In this document: positions 17,700 to 27,519 of the stretch, one piece after another
Numbering within the stretch: position 1 is the first letter of the stretch
How the letters are laid out: every line of letters begins with the position of its first letter
DNA from: an uncultured Lachnoanaerobaculum sp.
GTDB lineage: Bacteria > Bacillota > Clostridia > Lachnospirales > Lachnospiraceae
Direction: 5' to 3'
NCBI GenBank assembly: GCA_946999385.1
Contig: CAMQCZ010000004.1
Span: forward strand, 1-64,000
Length of the DNA stretch: 64,000 bases
Program-made: the position numbers and the translations under genes
The notes under the pieces: generated by a model
Told to the model about the DNA's origin: nothing
Database searches by the model: none
The model's input: only the letters and a program-made list of their open reading frames with translations

Positions 17700-19103
17700 A
17701 TGATTAAGGATAATCAAAAGCAATTAAATGGTGTTCATGTTTTTTTGGATATAATAGTAATCAGCCTCAGTTATAGCCTGGCATGGTTTGTCATGTTTGG
17801 AAGTAATAATAATGCGGCTCTTAGCAAAGAAATGTATTTTCTTACTCTTGCACCTATTATTCCATTATATTTATTATTAAATGCTATTTTTGGATTATAT
17901 GGACCTAAAAGAATTTCAGGCCGAAGAGAAGAAATAATAAATGCTATAAAAGCTAATTCTATAGGACTTTTAATTTTTACCTTAGTTTTATTTATGGGTT
18001 CAAAAAATTATTATATGTACCATTTTTCAAGAAAATTAGTTTTTATATTTTATTTATATAATATTATTTTTACTATTTTGGAAAGAAATATTATCAGATT
18101 TATACTTTGTTTTATGAGAAGTAAAGGATATAATCAAAAGCATATACTCTTAGTAGGATATTCCAGAGCCTGTGAGGCTTATATAGATAGAGTTTTATCA
18201 AATCCGGAATGGGGATATAAAATTAGAGGTATACTTGATGATAATATGGAAAGAGGCTATTCTTATAAGGGTATAAAAGTTATAGGAACAATAGATAATC
18301 TTTTGCTTATATTGGAGATGAATGTATTAGATGAAATAGCTATAACATTAAGCATAAAAGAATATGAAAATTTGGAAAGAATAGTAAATGCTTGTGAAAA
18401 GTCAGGTGTTCACACTAAATTTATTCCTGATTATAATCATGTTATACCTACAGTTCCTCATATAGAAGATTTGCAAGGCTTACCGATAATAAATATCAGA
18501 TATGTACCGCTTACCAGCCTGCATCGTGCTATAATGAAGAGAACGATTGATATAATAGGTGCTTTATTTGGAATTATAATATTTTCTCCTGCAATGCTTA
18601 TAGTTGCATTATTGATAAAATTAACAAGCAAGGGTCCGATAATTTTTTCACAAGAAAGAGTGGGCTTGCATAATAAGCCATTTAAAATGTATAAATTCAG
18701 GTCTATGGAAGTACAAAATATCAAAAAAGAAGCAAAGTGTTGGACTATAAAGGGTGATCCGAGAGTAACGGGAATAGGAAAATTTATAAGAAAAACAAGC
18801 TTGGATGAAATACCGCAATTTTTTAATATATTAATTGGTGATATGAGTCTTGTAGGTCCAAGACCTGAAAGACCATTTTATGTAGAAAAATTTAGAGATG
18901 AAATACCACATTATATGATAAAGCATCAGGTTAGACCGGGGCTTACAGGCTGGGCACAGATTAATGGATATAGAGGGGATACCAGTATACAAAAAAGAAT
19001 AGAGCATGATTTATATTATATAGAAAATTGGAGCCTGAGCTTTGATTTTAAAATAATATTTTTAACTATATTTAAAGGATTTATAAATAAAAATGCATAT
19101 TAA
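17700..19103 (+). CDS. Undecaprenyl-phosphate sugar phosphotransferase (initiating enzyme)
   Basis: 467 residues. Four to five N-terminal membrane helices and a CoA-binding-like central domain (LVGYSRACEAYIDRV) are present. A membrane-linked catalytic domain follows (IDIIGALFGIIIF, KMYKFRSM, SLDEIPQFFNIL, VGPRPERP, RPGLTGWAQ). This is the WcaJ/WbaP-type polyprenol phosphosugar transferase that starts repeat-unit synthesis by moving a sugar-1-phosphate to undecaprenyl phosphate. AGAGGA precedes the ATG. The sugar could be glucose, galactose or another; the sequence alone does not say. Confidence 0.9.
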   Translation: MIKDNQKQLNGVHVFLDIIVISLSYSLAWFVMFGSNNNAALSKEMYFLTLAPIIPLYLLLNAIFGLYGPKRISGRREEIINAIKANSIGLLIFTLVLFMGSKNYYMYHFSRKLVFIFYLYNIIFTILERNIIRFILCFMRSKGYNQKHILLVGYSRACEAYIDRVLSNPEWGYKIRGILDDNMERGYSYKGIKVIGTIDNLLLILEMNVLDEIAITLSIKEYENLERIVNACEKSGVHTKFIPDYNHVIPTVPHIEDLQGLPIINIRYVPLTSLHRAIMKRTIDIIGALFGIIIFSPAMLIVALLIKLTSKGPIIFSQERVGLHNKPFKMYKFRSMEVQNIKKEAKCWTIKGDPRVTGIGKFIRKTSLDEIPQFFNILIGDMSLVGPRPERPFYVEKFRDEIPHYMIKHQVRPGLTGWAQINGYRGDTSIQKRIEHDLYYIENWSLSFDFKIIFLTIFKGFINKNAY

Positions 19104-19114
19104 ATTGGAGAGTT

Positions 19115-20644
19115 ATGAAAGAAAATAAAGAAAAACAAATAAGTAGCCAAAGCTTATATCAATTTAGAAAAGAAAAAAAGGCAAGAAGGAAAAAAAGATT
19201 AATAACTTTTGCCATATTAGAAATATTGACTTTAATAATGATATTTAGTTATACATTTTTCTTAAAAAAGTATTCAAAAATTCAAAGATATACATATGAA
19301 GCTTCAAATGTAAAAAATAATGATATTTCAGTAGAAAATGTAAAGAAAATGAAGGGATATTGGAATATAGCTATTTTTGGTGTTGATTCCAGAAATTCTT
19401 CAGTAGGTAAGGGTAATAATTCTGATGTTATTATGATAGCAAGTATAAATAGAGCTACCGGAGATATAAAGCTGGTATCTGTGTATAGAGATACATATTT
19501 AGATACCGGTAATGGTAAATTTGCTAAAATAAATAATGCTTATGCTGTCGGAGGGCCCGAGCAAGCTGTAAAGGCTTTAAATAAAAATCTTGATTTAAAT
19601 ATAGTGGATTATGTAACATTTAACTGGAAGGCTGTTGCAACAACTATCAATCTTTTGGGTGGAGTTGATATTGATATAACAAAGGCAGAATTAAGAGAGA
19701 TAAATGGCTATATAACTGAAACTGTTAAGGGAACAGGAATAGGTTCAAAACAATTAAATAAAACGGGAATGCATCATTTAGATGGAATACAAGCAGTTGC
19801 TTATGCAAGGCTTAGACATATGGATTCTGATTTTGAAAGAACTGCAAGACAAAGAAGGATTTTACAACAAATTTTTGAAAAATCAAAGAGAGCTGATTCA
19901 AGATTGCTTTTCGGTGTTCTTGATGAGGTCTTACCTATGCTTGCTACTAATCTTACTTTACAGGACGGCTTGGATGCCATATCAAATGTTAAAAAATATA
20001 AATTAGTTGAAACTAAAGGCTTTCCGGATAAAAAAGCTGATGCAAATATGGGTTCAAAGGGATCTAATGTTATACCTAAAACTTTGGAGAGCAATGTATC
20101 ACAGTTACATACTTTCTTATTTGGAAATGAAGATTATGTCGTTAGTAATACTGTAAAGAAGATTGATGAAAGAATAATGGCAGATTCTAACAATGTATAT
20201 CGAAAAAAGATAAAAGAAGCAAATATAGATGATAAAAAGCAGCATAAAGAAAGTAGTAGTAAAGCGGATTTGACACAAGAAGAGATAGAAGAAGAAATAT
20301 TGGATGAGCAAGTTGAAGGCAAGACTAAAAAAAGTAATATAAAGCAAAGCGAAGCTAAGAAACAAAAGGAAAGTCATATGAATGAAAGCGAAAGCTTGAA
20401 TAATTTACAAGAGGATACGAAGATGAGTACAGAGAGCAAGAAAGAGGAAACAACCGAAGCTACTCAGAGAGGACCTCATTTGGATAAGTCTACAAAGGCA
20501 AGCATAGAAGGACCTACATCAAAAGAAACTATAGTGGAGGAAGGGCCTGTTGCTGATGAACATTCTGACGGTCAAAGCTCTCATTCTGATAATAAAGATA
20601 TAGAATCGGCACCTAATAAACCTAATGTGTCGAATGAGCCATAA
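19115..20644 (+). CDS. LytR-CpsA-Psr family ligase with a charged C-terminal tail
   Basis: 509 residues. A cytosolic basic start precedes one membrane helix (about 28-50), then the LCP domain (IAIFGVDSR, YRDTYLDTGNGK, YARLRHMDSDFERTARQRR). LCP proteins join glycopolymers from the lipid carrier to peptidoglycan outside the cell. The Arg of YRDT and the Arg-rich YARLRH and ERTARQRR motifs that bind the polyprenyl diphosphate are kept. The last 140 residues or so are a low-complexity tail rich in Glu, Lys and Ser, probably disordered. As the last gene of the operon it points to a wall-attached polymer. Confidence 0.88.
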   Translation: MKENKEKQISSQSLYQFRKEKKARRKKRLITFAILEILTLIMIFSYTFFLKKYSKIQRYTYEASNVKNNDISVENVKKMKGYWNIAIFGVDSRNSSVGKGNNSDVIMIASINRATGDIKLVSVYRDTYLDTGNGKFAKINNAYAVGGPEQAVKALNKNLDLNIVDYVTFNWKAVATTINLLGGVDIDITKAELREINGYITETVKGTGIGSKQLNKTGMHHLDGIQAVAYARLRHMDSDFERTARQRRILQQIFEKSKRADSRLLFGVLDEVLPMLATNLTLQDGLDAISNVKKYKLVETKGFPDKKADANMGSKGSNVIPKTLESNVSQLHTFLFGNEDYVVSNTVKKIDERIMADSNNVYRKKIKEANIDDKKQHKESSSKADLTQEEIEEEILDEQVEGKTKKSNIKQSEAKKQKESHMNESESLNNLQEDTKMSTESKKEETTEATQRGPHLDKSTKASIEGPTSKETIVEEGPVADEHSDGQSSHSDNKDIESAPNKPNVSNEP

Positions 20645-20664
20645 AAATAAAATATAAAATATAA

Positions 20665-20812
20665 AATAATAAAACCCTAAGATATGAATTGACCATCAAA
20701 GTTAGACCTAAAATGATATGTACCCCTTTTACCGGACAAATCCGGTGAAGGGGGTACATATCAAAAACTAACAAAATAAGGTCAGTTAAATTCATCTTAG
20801 GGTTTTATTATT
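20665..20812. repeat. Nested palindromic element of about 148 bp
   Basis: Outer arms (from 20665 and to 20812) share AAAACCCTAAGAT/ATCTTAGGGTTTT-like sequence with a small indel and continue into GACC/GGTC. A second, GC-richer inner stem pairs GATATGTACCCC...ACCGGA (about 20715-20736) with TCCGGT...GGGGTACATATC (about 20741-20762). It lies between the convergent LCP and protease genes and overlaps the protease stop codon. It may act as a terminator. The composite structure also resembles a miniature inverted-repeat element or IS-end remnant. Confidence 0.6.
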
Positions 20813-23433
20813 TAATTAAGAGGAAGTTCTATATTATTTCCTGCCCAATCACTCATAAATATTGTTATATTATCAGCATTGTCCTGACTGATATTATAAG
20901 TATTATCTGAAGATTTTTTAATTTCTTTTTTATTTTTAAATACCTTTACAAGCTTTAAGCCTGAGGTATCATCACTTATATTTAATCTTAATATTTGATT
21001 TTCTATAGTATAGTTGTCAATATGTGGAACTACTCTATCTATATAAAAATCATATTTCATTTGTTGAGGGCTACTATTCAAATATCTGCTTACTGATATT
21101 ATAGCTTCATATTTACCATCTTTAACATTATTTTCAGGAGTATAGCTATAGTAAATAATAGACTTAGGATTTCTTTCATCTTTACCATAATATGATTTTA
21201 AAAATTCAGGCTTTTTACTTTCATTATAATTCTTTATAAGATTTTTATTTATATCATAGATACTTATATCTAATTTTTCAAAGCTTCTAAGCACTGTAAA
21301 TACGAAATCAAGCTGATCCATATTTTTATCATTATTAGGAGAAAAGGCTAAGTGATTTGAATCAAATTTTCTATTTCCTATAACACTATTAGGTGTTTCT
21401 CCAAGAACAACATGTTTTTCTTCATCATTTTTATATATGCTGCTTCCAAGGTGTGTAAAATCATTGCTATAAGAAGACTTTTTATAATATGTAGGTAAGC
21501 CTTCCGTTGTATCATAAATAGGCTTTTCCAAGATTTGTAAATTATCATAATCACCCTTGAATGAGGTGAATGCAATACCGACATGTTCATCATCATTATA
21601 AGTATATTGTAAAAATCCATCTATATAGTAGCCATTTTTCATTTTATCTAAAAAATTCATATCAGATATGTCTATATCATAAGAAATATTTTTCTTTTCT
21701 TTTGGATTTAATACTATTTCTTCTGTATTTCCTTCTTTTACAATTTTGGAGCTTAAAGTAAAATGCTCATCCTCGGTATTATCACATAAAAGGCTGTATG
21801 TACCGTTAAGAGTAATTTTTTTATTACTTATATTTTCTAATGTTAAATTAATGCTAAGAGTATCATTGACATTACCTATATTTATATTTACATTATCTTC
21901 ATTTGCATAAGCAATAACTTTTGCTGTTATAGCTTCTTTAATATCTACAAGACCATTACCCTGCCTTCTTGGAGATACATAAATATCATCTTTTTTAATA
22001 GGTGATGCAGTGGAAATAAGTATACGCTTTACTAAATTTCCTATCGTAAAAGCATCAGCTTTATCAGGATAAGTTTCTAATAGTCTTTGTTTGATTAAAG
22101 CACTCACTCCGGAAATAAAAGGTGTTGCCATACTGGTTCCTGACATTCTTTTATAGCTGTCATTATTATCAAGAGATAATATATTACCGCCGGGTGCTAA
22201 TATATCAGGTTTTAAAACACCCTCATTTGTAAGACCAAGTGGAGAAAAAACACTTGTCTTCCCATAATCCTTATTAGGCATATCTATGGAATCTTTTAAA
22301 AAGACAAGCTCATTATTACCATTAATTAAGGCTTTTGCATCTTGATATTTCATATGTACCATAGGAATTGAAAATTCAGAACCGTCAATAGTCATAAGCT
22401 CATCCTTATCATTTTGAGAATTATAAACTATGATAGCACTTGCACCATGTAATCTTGCAATATTTTGTAAATTTCTAAAGCTTAGTTTGCCACGCATAGC
22501 TATTGCAATTTTTCCATCAAGCTGTTGATTGTTATAATCTTCTTCACTTCCATAAGAAACATCGACAAATTCATGCCAAGCTCCATAGATAAGAGGGTTT
22601 GAAATACTTAAATTGTCAGTATAAGCAAGCTTGTATGGGTAATAATTACTATTTGAAAAAATAACAGATTCACTTATATTTTCTCCCTCTGTAGAGCCTA
22701 CACTAATAACCTCTTTTAAGTTTGAGGGCATAGCTATAACTCCATAATCCGGATTGGATGCTTTTGGTAAGGTATCACCAAAACCAAAATAAGCATTATT
22801 TCCTGCTGCAACATTTACTACAATGCCTTGATTTTTTGCTTTTTGTATAATTTCCTTAACATTATCTTCAACAAAATTTTCTGTTCCGGCACCGGTACCC
22901 AAGCTTAAATTGATAACATCGGCACCAAGCTCTATAGCATCGGAAATAGCTTTAACATAATAGCTTGAATTATCTAAATTTTCATTTAAGCCTTCATCAG
23001 GAAAAACCTTCATAAGAAGTAATTGTGCATTTGGAGCGACACCTTTAAATTTTCCATTGCCTGCGGCAATACCTGCAACATGCATGCCATGCTCATCTTT
23101 GCTGAAAATATCATTATCTTCATTGTAATAGTCATGAATATAAGGGATTTTAGGACTTATATATTTACCCTTAAGGCCTTTTTCATTTATAGTTTTTTCT
23201 ACCATTTCCCTGCTTAATTTAACATCATCATTATCACTAAGTAAAAAATCACTGTGATTGATATCGGCACCTGTATCAATTATTGCTATAACAGTATGTT
23301 CACCTTTAAATTCACGCCTATATGCTTCCTCAAGATTCGGAGATTTTAATTTACTATATGCATATATGAAGCTTCCTGAAGTAAATATTAAAATAGCAAA
23401 AATTGCCGTTAAAATTTTATATTTAGTTTTCAT
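20812..23433 (-). CDS. Membrane-anchored subtilisin-like (S8) protease with PA insert, lacking a propeptide
   Basis: 873 residues. One N-terminal hydrophobic segment (7-26) is followed almost at once by the catalytic domain. Asp53 (IIDTGAD), His115 (EHGMHVAG), Asn212 (AAGNN) and Ser434 (SGTSMATP) complete the triad and oxyanion site. A protease-associated-type insert lies at about 270-400 (GKIAIAMRG, ASAIIVYNSQ). The C-terminal half is Fn3/Ig-like as in lactocepin and C5a peptidase. No I9 propeptide and no sorting motif are present. The gene begins 5 bp after the leucine-rich-repeat lipoprotein gene on the same strand, so the two form an operon. The substrate is unknown. Confidence 0.85.
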   Translation of the reverse strand: MKTKYKILTAIFAILIFTSGSFIYAYSKLKSPNLEEAYRREFKGEHTVIAIIDTGADINHSDFLLSDNDDVKLSREMVEKTINEKGLKGKYISPKIPYIHDYYNEDNDIFSKDEHGMHVAGIAAGNGKFKGVAPNAQLLLMKVFPDEGLNENLDNSSYYVKAISDAIELGADVINLSLGTGAGTENFVEDNVKEIIQKAKNQGIVVNVAAGNNAYFGFGDTLPKASNPDYGVIAMPSNLKEVISVGSTEGENISESVIFSNSNYYPYKLAYTDNLSISNPLIYGAWHEFVDVSYGSEEDYNNQQLDGKIAIAMRGKLSFRNLQNIARLHGASAIIVYNSQNDKDELMTIDGSEFSIPMVHMKYQDAKALINGNNELVFLKDSIDMPNKDYGKTSVFSPLGLTNEGVLKPDILAPGGNILSLDNNDSYKRMSGTSMATPFISGVSALIKQRLLETYPDKADAFTIGNLVKRILISTASPIKKDDIYVSPRRQGNGLVDIKEAITAKVIAYANEDNVNINIGNVNDTLSINLTLENISNKKITLNGTYSLLCDNTEDEHFTLSSKIVKEGNTEEIVLNPKEKKNISYDIDISDMNFLDKMKNGYYIDGFLQYTYNDDEHVGIAFTSFKGDYDNLQILEKPIYDTTEGLPTYYKKSSYSNDFTHLGSSIYKNDEEKHVVLGETPNSVIGNRKFDSNHLAFSPNNDKNMDQLDFVFTVLRSFEKLDISIYDINKNLIKNYNESKKPEFLKSYYGKDERNPKSIIYYSYTPENNVKDGKYEAIISVSRYLNSSPQQMKYDFYIDRVVPHIDNYTIENQILRLNISDDTSGLKLVKVFKNKKEIKKSSDNTYNISQDNADNITIFMSDWAGNNIELPLN

Positions 23434-23438
23434 TTTAT

Positions 23439-26400
23439 TTACTCCTTTATTATATTATTGTCGCCATCAAAAGAATAATTTAATTCTATATCGGCAAAGA
23501 ATATTTTAAAGTCTTCAAAGCTTTGTGGCTTATTTAGATATAAAATGATATTTTTAGCGACATCATTAAACTCTATGAAGTATTCATCAGTAGAAATATC
23601 TATATCTGAACCTTTTGAATAAGTGATTCGACCTGCAGTCATTTCTATATCATTATTTTCAAAGCTTTCCTTTAATTTTTCATAAATATTATCACTTATT
23701 TTAGAGCTTTCATATTTATATATATCGGAGCTGTTATCCTTTGTTATAAAGGTAATATCATTTGCTGATGAAGTATTATCAGCTTCAAAATTCAAGGTGA
23801 TATTTGTATTTTTATGATATTTGGCAGTGGCAAGGAATGTTACACTTTCCTCTGCTTGTGAAAAATCATAATTTATTGTAACAGTATTATCATTGATACG
23901 TACACCTGAAATAGGCTTTTTATTATAAAAAGCATTCATATCCTTATAAAGCTTAAAATCTTCTATAGGATAATTTTCACTTAAAAGCTCAAAGCTTATA
24001 TTATCCGATTTTTTGAACTTTAAATCAGGATTTTTAAGCTTTATTTCATCAGGTATAAAAAGTTTTATTTCTTTTTCAAGAATGGTATTTTTATCAATTG
24101 TAAATTTTAAATTAAGCTTATTATCACTTGATATTAGATTTTTATAAATATTGTCATTTAAAATCACATTTTTTGACCATGAGCTTACAACAGGCTTTAC
24201 CTTTGTACCATTAATTTCAAGCTCAACATTTGGTGTAAAGGGTTCCAAAGAAAATACTATGCGTTCTCCGGCTTTTATGCCATATTTTGTTTCTTTATTT
24301 TTAAGTGTCATAGTAAATTCATTAGTTTTAGGTTCTTCAGGTTTTCCAAGAGCTTCAAGTATAAAGTCTGTCCTATTTTCATTAGCTTTTATAAAGGCCT
24401 TGGTATTATCATTATAATTTATAATAAGCTTAACCTTTCCTGATTTTTTCTTGAAAGCATCCTTGCCTATAAGTTTTATACTTTCAGGTAAGTTTACTTT
24501 TTCTAAATTATTATTATAAAAGGCATTTTGCTCTATAGCTTCAATATTATTTTTTAATATAAGCTTAGAAATATTATTATTATAGAAGGCTCCATTTTTA
24601 ACTATTCTTACAGTTTCAGGTAGAGTTAATTCTGTTATTTTATTATTATAGAATGAAGATTCACCTATAATTTCCAAACTGTCAGGTAGTTTAAGAGCTT
24701 TTATATTTTTACTCATAAAGCTTGTAGCAGCTATTTCTGTGACAATTTTATCATTAATTGTAGAAGGTATTAAAAGCTCTATTTCCTTACCTGCTTTTTT
24801 AAGAGTCTTGAATTTTTCTATTCCCTGTCTTGAAAGCTTAAGCTTTTGGTTTTGGAATTCAAAATCACTTTCTACAATATCATCTATATTTGTATTAGGT
24901 TTAGCTTCCGGATTTATTTCTTGAAATATATTTGACTCAAAATTATGTGGATTTTTCCCATCTTTAGTAATTAATGCCACTTTAATGTAATTACTTCCTG
25001 CACCATCACTATTTTGTTTGAAAGCTCCAGGGGCTAATTTTGTTAGAGTGTTAGGTAAAATAAGCTTTTGCAAATTATTTTTGCTAAAAGCTGCATCCTT
25101 TATCTCTATAAGTCCTTCATTTAATATCAGTTTATTTATTTTACAATTTTCAAAAGCATTTTCACCTATTTCTTTTACAGAACTTGGGATTTCAAGAGCT
25201 TTACTTTTTATTGTTGTATTTGCAAAGGCACTGTCAGAAATAACTTCAAGCTTATTTCCTAAATCAAGGCTAGGTATACCTGAGCCTATAAAGCCTGAAA
25301 ATGCTCGCTCACCTATTTTTTTCAAATTTTTGGATAATTTTAAATCTTTAATATTAGTAAATGAAAATGCATTATCAGAAACCTCAATTATACTGTCAGG
25401 AAGTGTTAGACTTTCTAAGAGTGTAGAATCAAAGGCTTTTTTTCTGATTATTTCATAACCATTTGGAATATTTATATTTCTAATTCTAAGATTTGAAAAT
25501 GCGGCACTTCCAATAATTTTAATATCAGCTCCGGACACACTTTTTTTCGGTAAATCTATTTTTTTATCAGATGCAAAAATAAGAAGCGTATTTAATTTTA
25601 ATTGTCCTATATCACTAAGTCCAAGTAAAACATTGCCGTCATAATAAAAATCATGAGGATACCAAACATTTTTTTCTTCAACAAAAAGCTTTCTAACAGC
25701 TGTATTTTCATTTCCTGAATTATCTTTAACATGATAGATGATATTATAAGCTCCTGCTTTTTTTGTATTTATTTCATCCTCATTTAATATTTCTACCTTA
25801 TCTGTGATATTATTCATATTGCTATCAATTGCAAAAATATCTTTTTTTAAGTTTACAAAGGATTCATCAGTACTAATTAAAAGTGCTTGTTTATATCCGT
25901 TTATAATAGGTTTCTTAGAATTTTTCTGTATTTGTTCTGTAGGGACAGCTTTATTATTATAATGAAAATCAATATTATTAATCACATCACAATTAATTTC
26001 AACATTACCAAGATGAAGATAATCATTTTTTAAAGCAACAACATTAATCTTATCATTTCTTTTTAAATATTTTGAAAAATCATCATCAGTTCTTTTGAAT
26101 TTATTTTTTTTATTTTTAGAAACTATAACTTCTTCAAATTCCAAATTTTCATTTTCATCATAATATTTAACTTTTATACTTGCTCTATTAACTAATGAGC
26201 CGTAGGCTTTTATATCTTCTAAATCATTTCTTTTATAAGCTATATTTGTATTTTTTTCTATTTCATCTTTGATATCAGGATTTGTAGTTAATATATTTAC
26301 ATATTGATTATTATAAAAAATACCATCTATTTTACAATTAGGATTTGCTAAGCATATTTCTGATAAATTATTTTTATCAAAGGCTCCTCTTTGTATTTCT

Positions 26401-27209
26401 ATAAGACTTGTAGGTAACTCTATATTTTCTAAATTATTGTCATAGAAGGCATCTTTTTTAATGTATTTTAGTGTACTTGGCAATTTTACTTTTGTAAGCT
26501 CAAGTCCCTTAAAGGCATTTTCTCCTATTGAAGTAACTCCTTCAGGTATTATAAGTTCTTTGCTTTTACTTAATTCATTTTTACCATATTCTGACAAGGA
26601 TATTATTTCATTGTCTACAATTAGGTAAAGTGCTTCTAAGGATTTATTATCATTAGTTTGTTCATCTAAATTATTATTTTCACTTTTTCGATTAGACGAA
26701 TGTGTAGAATGAGTAATAGTATTCCCTTGTATAAATTTGGTTTTACCGGTTTTGTGAGTTGTTTCATTGCTAATATTATTGATATTTTTGTTATTTGTAT
26801 TAGTATTAGTATTATTAATCGGATTTTGTTGAATGTTATTTTTTAAATTATTATAATATTCTATATCCTTATCAGCTATTATATCTTTACTTCTTTTATT
26901 TTTTTCTTTTGATATTTTAGCTTTATAGTTATTTTTTGAAACGCTTTGTTTAGATAGCTTATTATCTTTGATTTTATCTTTAGTTGCATCCTTGGATTGT
27001 TCTTTAATACTATCTTCAGCTTCTAAAGCATCAGCTCTTTTCATATTTTTATATTCTTTTTGCTTTTTTTCGGATTTATCATATTTATTATCTTGAGTAT
27101 TTTGTATTTCTTCGGTAGTTGTATTTTCATTTATTCTAGCCTTAAAAGGATTACAAGCACTCAAGGATAAGCCTAAAGCAAAAGTTAAAATTAAAATTCT
27201 TTTCTTTAT
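23439..27209 (-). CDS. BspA-type leucine-rich-repeat lipoprotein
   Basis: About 1256 residues. Reading upstream of the TTG at 27164 in the same frame gives KKRILILTFALGLSLSAC, a lipoprotein signal with lipobox LSAC. The real start is therefore probably the ATA at 27209-27207, 6 nt after a GGGGGG ribosome binding site. The protein has a low-complexity polar region (to about residue 190) and three blocks of LRR_5/BspA repeats (about 205-290, 520-745, 790-940), with units such as AFKGLELTKVKLPSTLKYI. An Ig-like module sits between them, and C-terminal beta-rich modules may bind ligand. Such proteins mediate adhesion in oral and gut bacteria. It is the first gene of an operon with the S8 protease. 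Confidence 0.8.
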   Translation of the reverse strand: MKKRILILTFALGLSLSACNPFKARINENTTTEEIQNTQDNKYDKSEKKQKEYKNMKRADALEAEDSIKEQSKDATKDKIKDNKLSKQSVSKNNYKAKISKEKNKRSKDIIADKDIEYYNNLKNNIQQNPINNTNTNTNNKNINNISNETTHKTGKTKFIQGNTITHSTHSSNRKSENNNLDEQTNDNKSLEALYLIVDNEIISLSEYGKNELSKSKELIIPEGVTSIGENAFKGLELTKVKLPSTLKYIKKDAFYDNNLENIELPTSLIEIQRGAFDKNNLSEICLANPNCKIDGIFYNNQYVNILTTNPDIKDEIEKNTNIAYKRNDLEDIKAYGSLVNRASIKVKYYDENENLEFEEVIVSKNKKNKFKRTDDDFSKYLKRNDKINVVALKNDYLHLGNVEINCDVINNIDFHYNNKAVPTEQIQKNSKKPIINGYKQALLISTDESFVNLKKDIFAIDSNMNNITDKVEILNEDEINTKKAGAYNIIYHVKDNSGNENTAVRKLFVEEKNVWYPHDFYYDGNVLLGLSDIGQLKLNTLLIFASDKKIDLPKKSVSGADIKIIGSAAFSNLRIRNINIPNGYEIIRKKAFDSTLLESLTLPDSIIEVSDNAFSFTNIKDLKLSKNLKKIGERAFSGFIGSGIPSLDLGNKLEVISDSAFANTTIKSKALEIPSSVKEIGENAFENCKINKLILNEGLIEIKDAAFSKNNLQKLILPNTLTKLAPGAFKQNSDGAGSNYIKVALITKDGKNPHNFESNIFQEINPEAKPNTNIDDIVESDFEFQNQKLKLSRQGIEKFKTLKKAGKEIELLIPSTINDKIVTEIAATSFMSKNIKALKLPDSLEIIGESSFYNNKITELTLPETVRIVKNGAFYNNNISKLILKNNIEAIEQNAFYNNNLEKVNLPESIKLIGKDAFKKKSGKVKLIINYNDNTKAFIKANENRTDFILEALGKPEEPKTNEFTMTLKNKETKYGIKAGERIVFSLEPFTPNVELEINGTKVKPVVSSWSKNVILNDNIYKNLISSDNKLNLKFTIDKNTILEKEIKLFIPDEIKLKNPDLKFKKSDNISFELLSENYPIEDFKLYKDMNAFYNKKPISGVRINDNTVTINYDFSQAEESVTFLATAKYHKNTNITLNFEADNTSSANDITFITKDNSSDIYKYESSKISDNIYEKLKESFENNDIEMTAGRITYSKGSDIDISTDEYFIEFNDVAKNIILYLNKPQSFEDFKIFFADIELNYSFDGDNNIIKE

Positions 27210-27257
27210 AAGAATCCCCCCTTTTTATATAGTTAGCAAAGCCTAACTCACAAATGA

Positions 27258-27286
27258 AATATACTATATAATATTTATAAAAACAA
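27258..27286 (-). promoter_or_regulatory. Promoter of the LRR lipoprotein-protease operon
   Basis: On the minus strand: TTGTTT (27286-27281), 17-bp spacer, TATATT (27263-27258). A short inverted repeat, AGTTAG (27231-27236)/CTAACT (27243-27248), lies in the leader and could be an operator. Confidence 0.4.
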
Positions 27287-27387
27287 TAGCTTTTATATTA
27301 TTAAAAGCTTTATTTTGTATAATATAAAAATAAAACCGGAAATTTATTATTGTCTGATTTTATGATGTTCACAAAAAGTTAATAATA

Positions 27388-27433
27388 ATTATTACTAATA
27401 TCACTTGATTTATTAGTAATAATGTGGTATTAA
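27388..27433 (+). promoter_or_regulatory. Promoter of ahpC with an overlapping palindromic operator
   Basis: TTGATT (27405-27410), 17-bp spacer, TATTAA (27428-27433). A perfect 13-bp inverted repeat, ATTATTACTAATA (27388-27400) and complement (27411-27423), covers the -35 box and spacer. A repressor bound there would block RNA polymerase. Confidence 0.6.
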
Positions 27434-27519
27434 TATATACATAGGTTATATGAGTATTATTTTAGCCTATAAATTTAAAATTAAAGATACTAATGAATTT
27501 ATTTAGAGGAGGTATTTAT

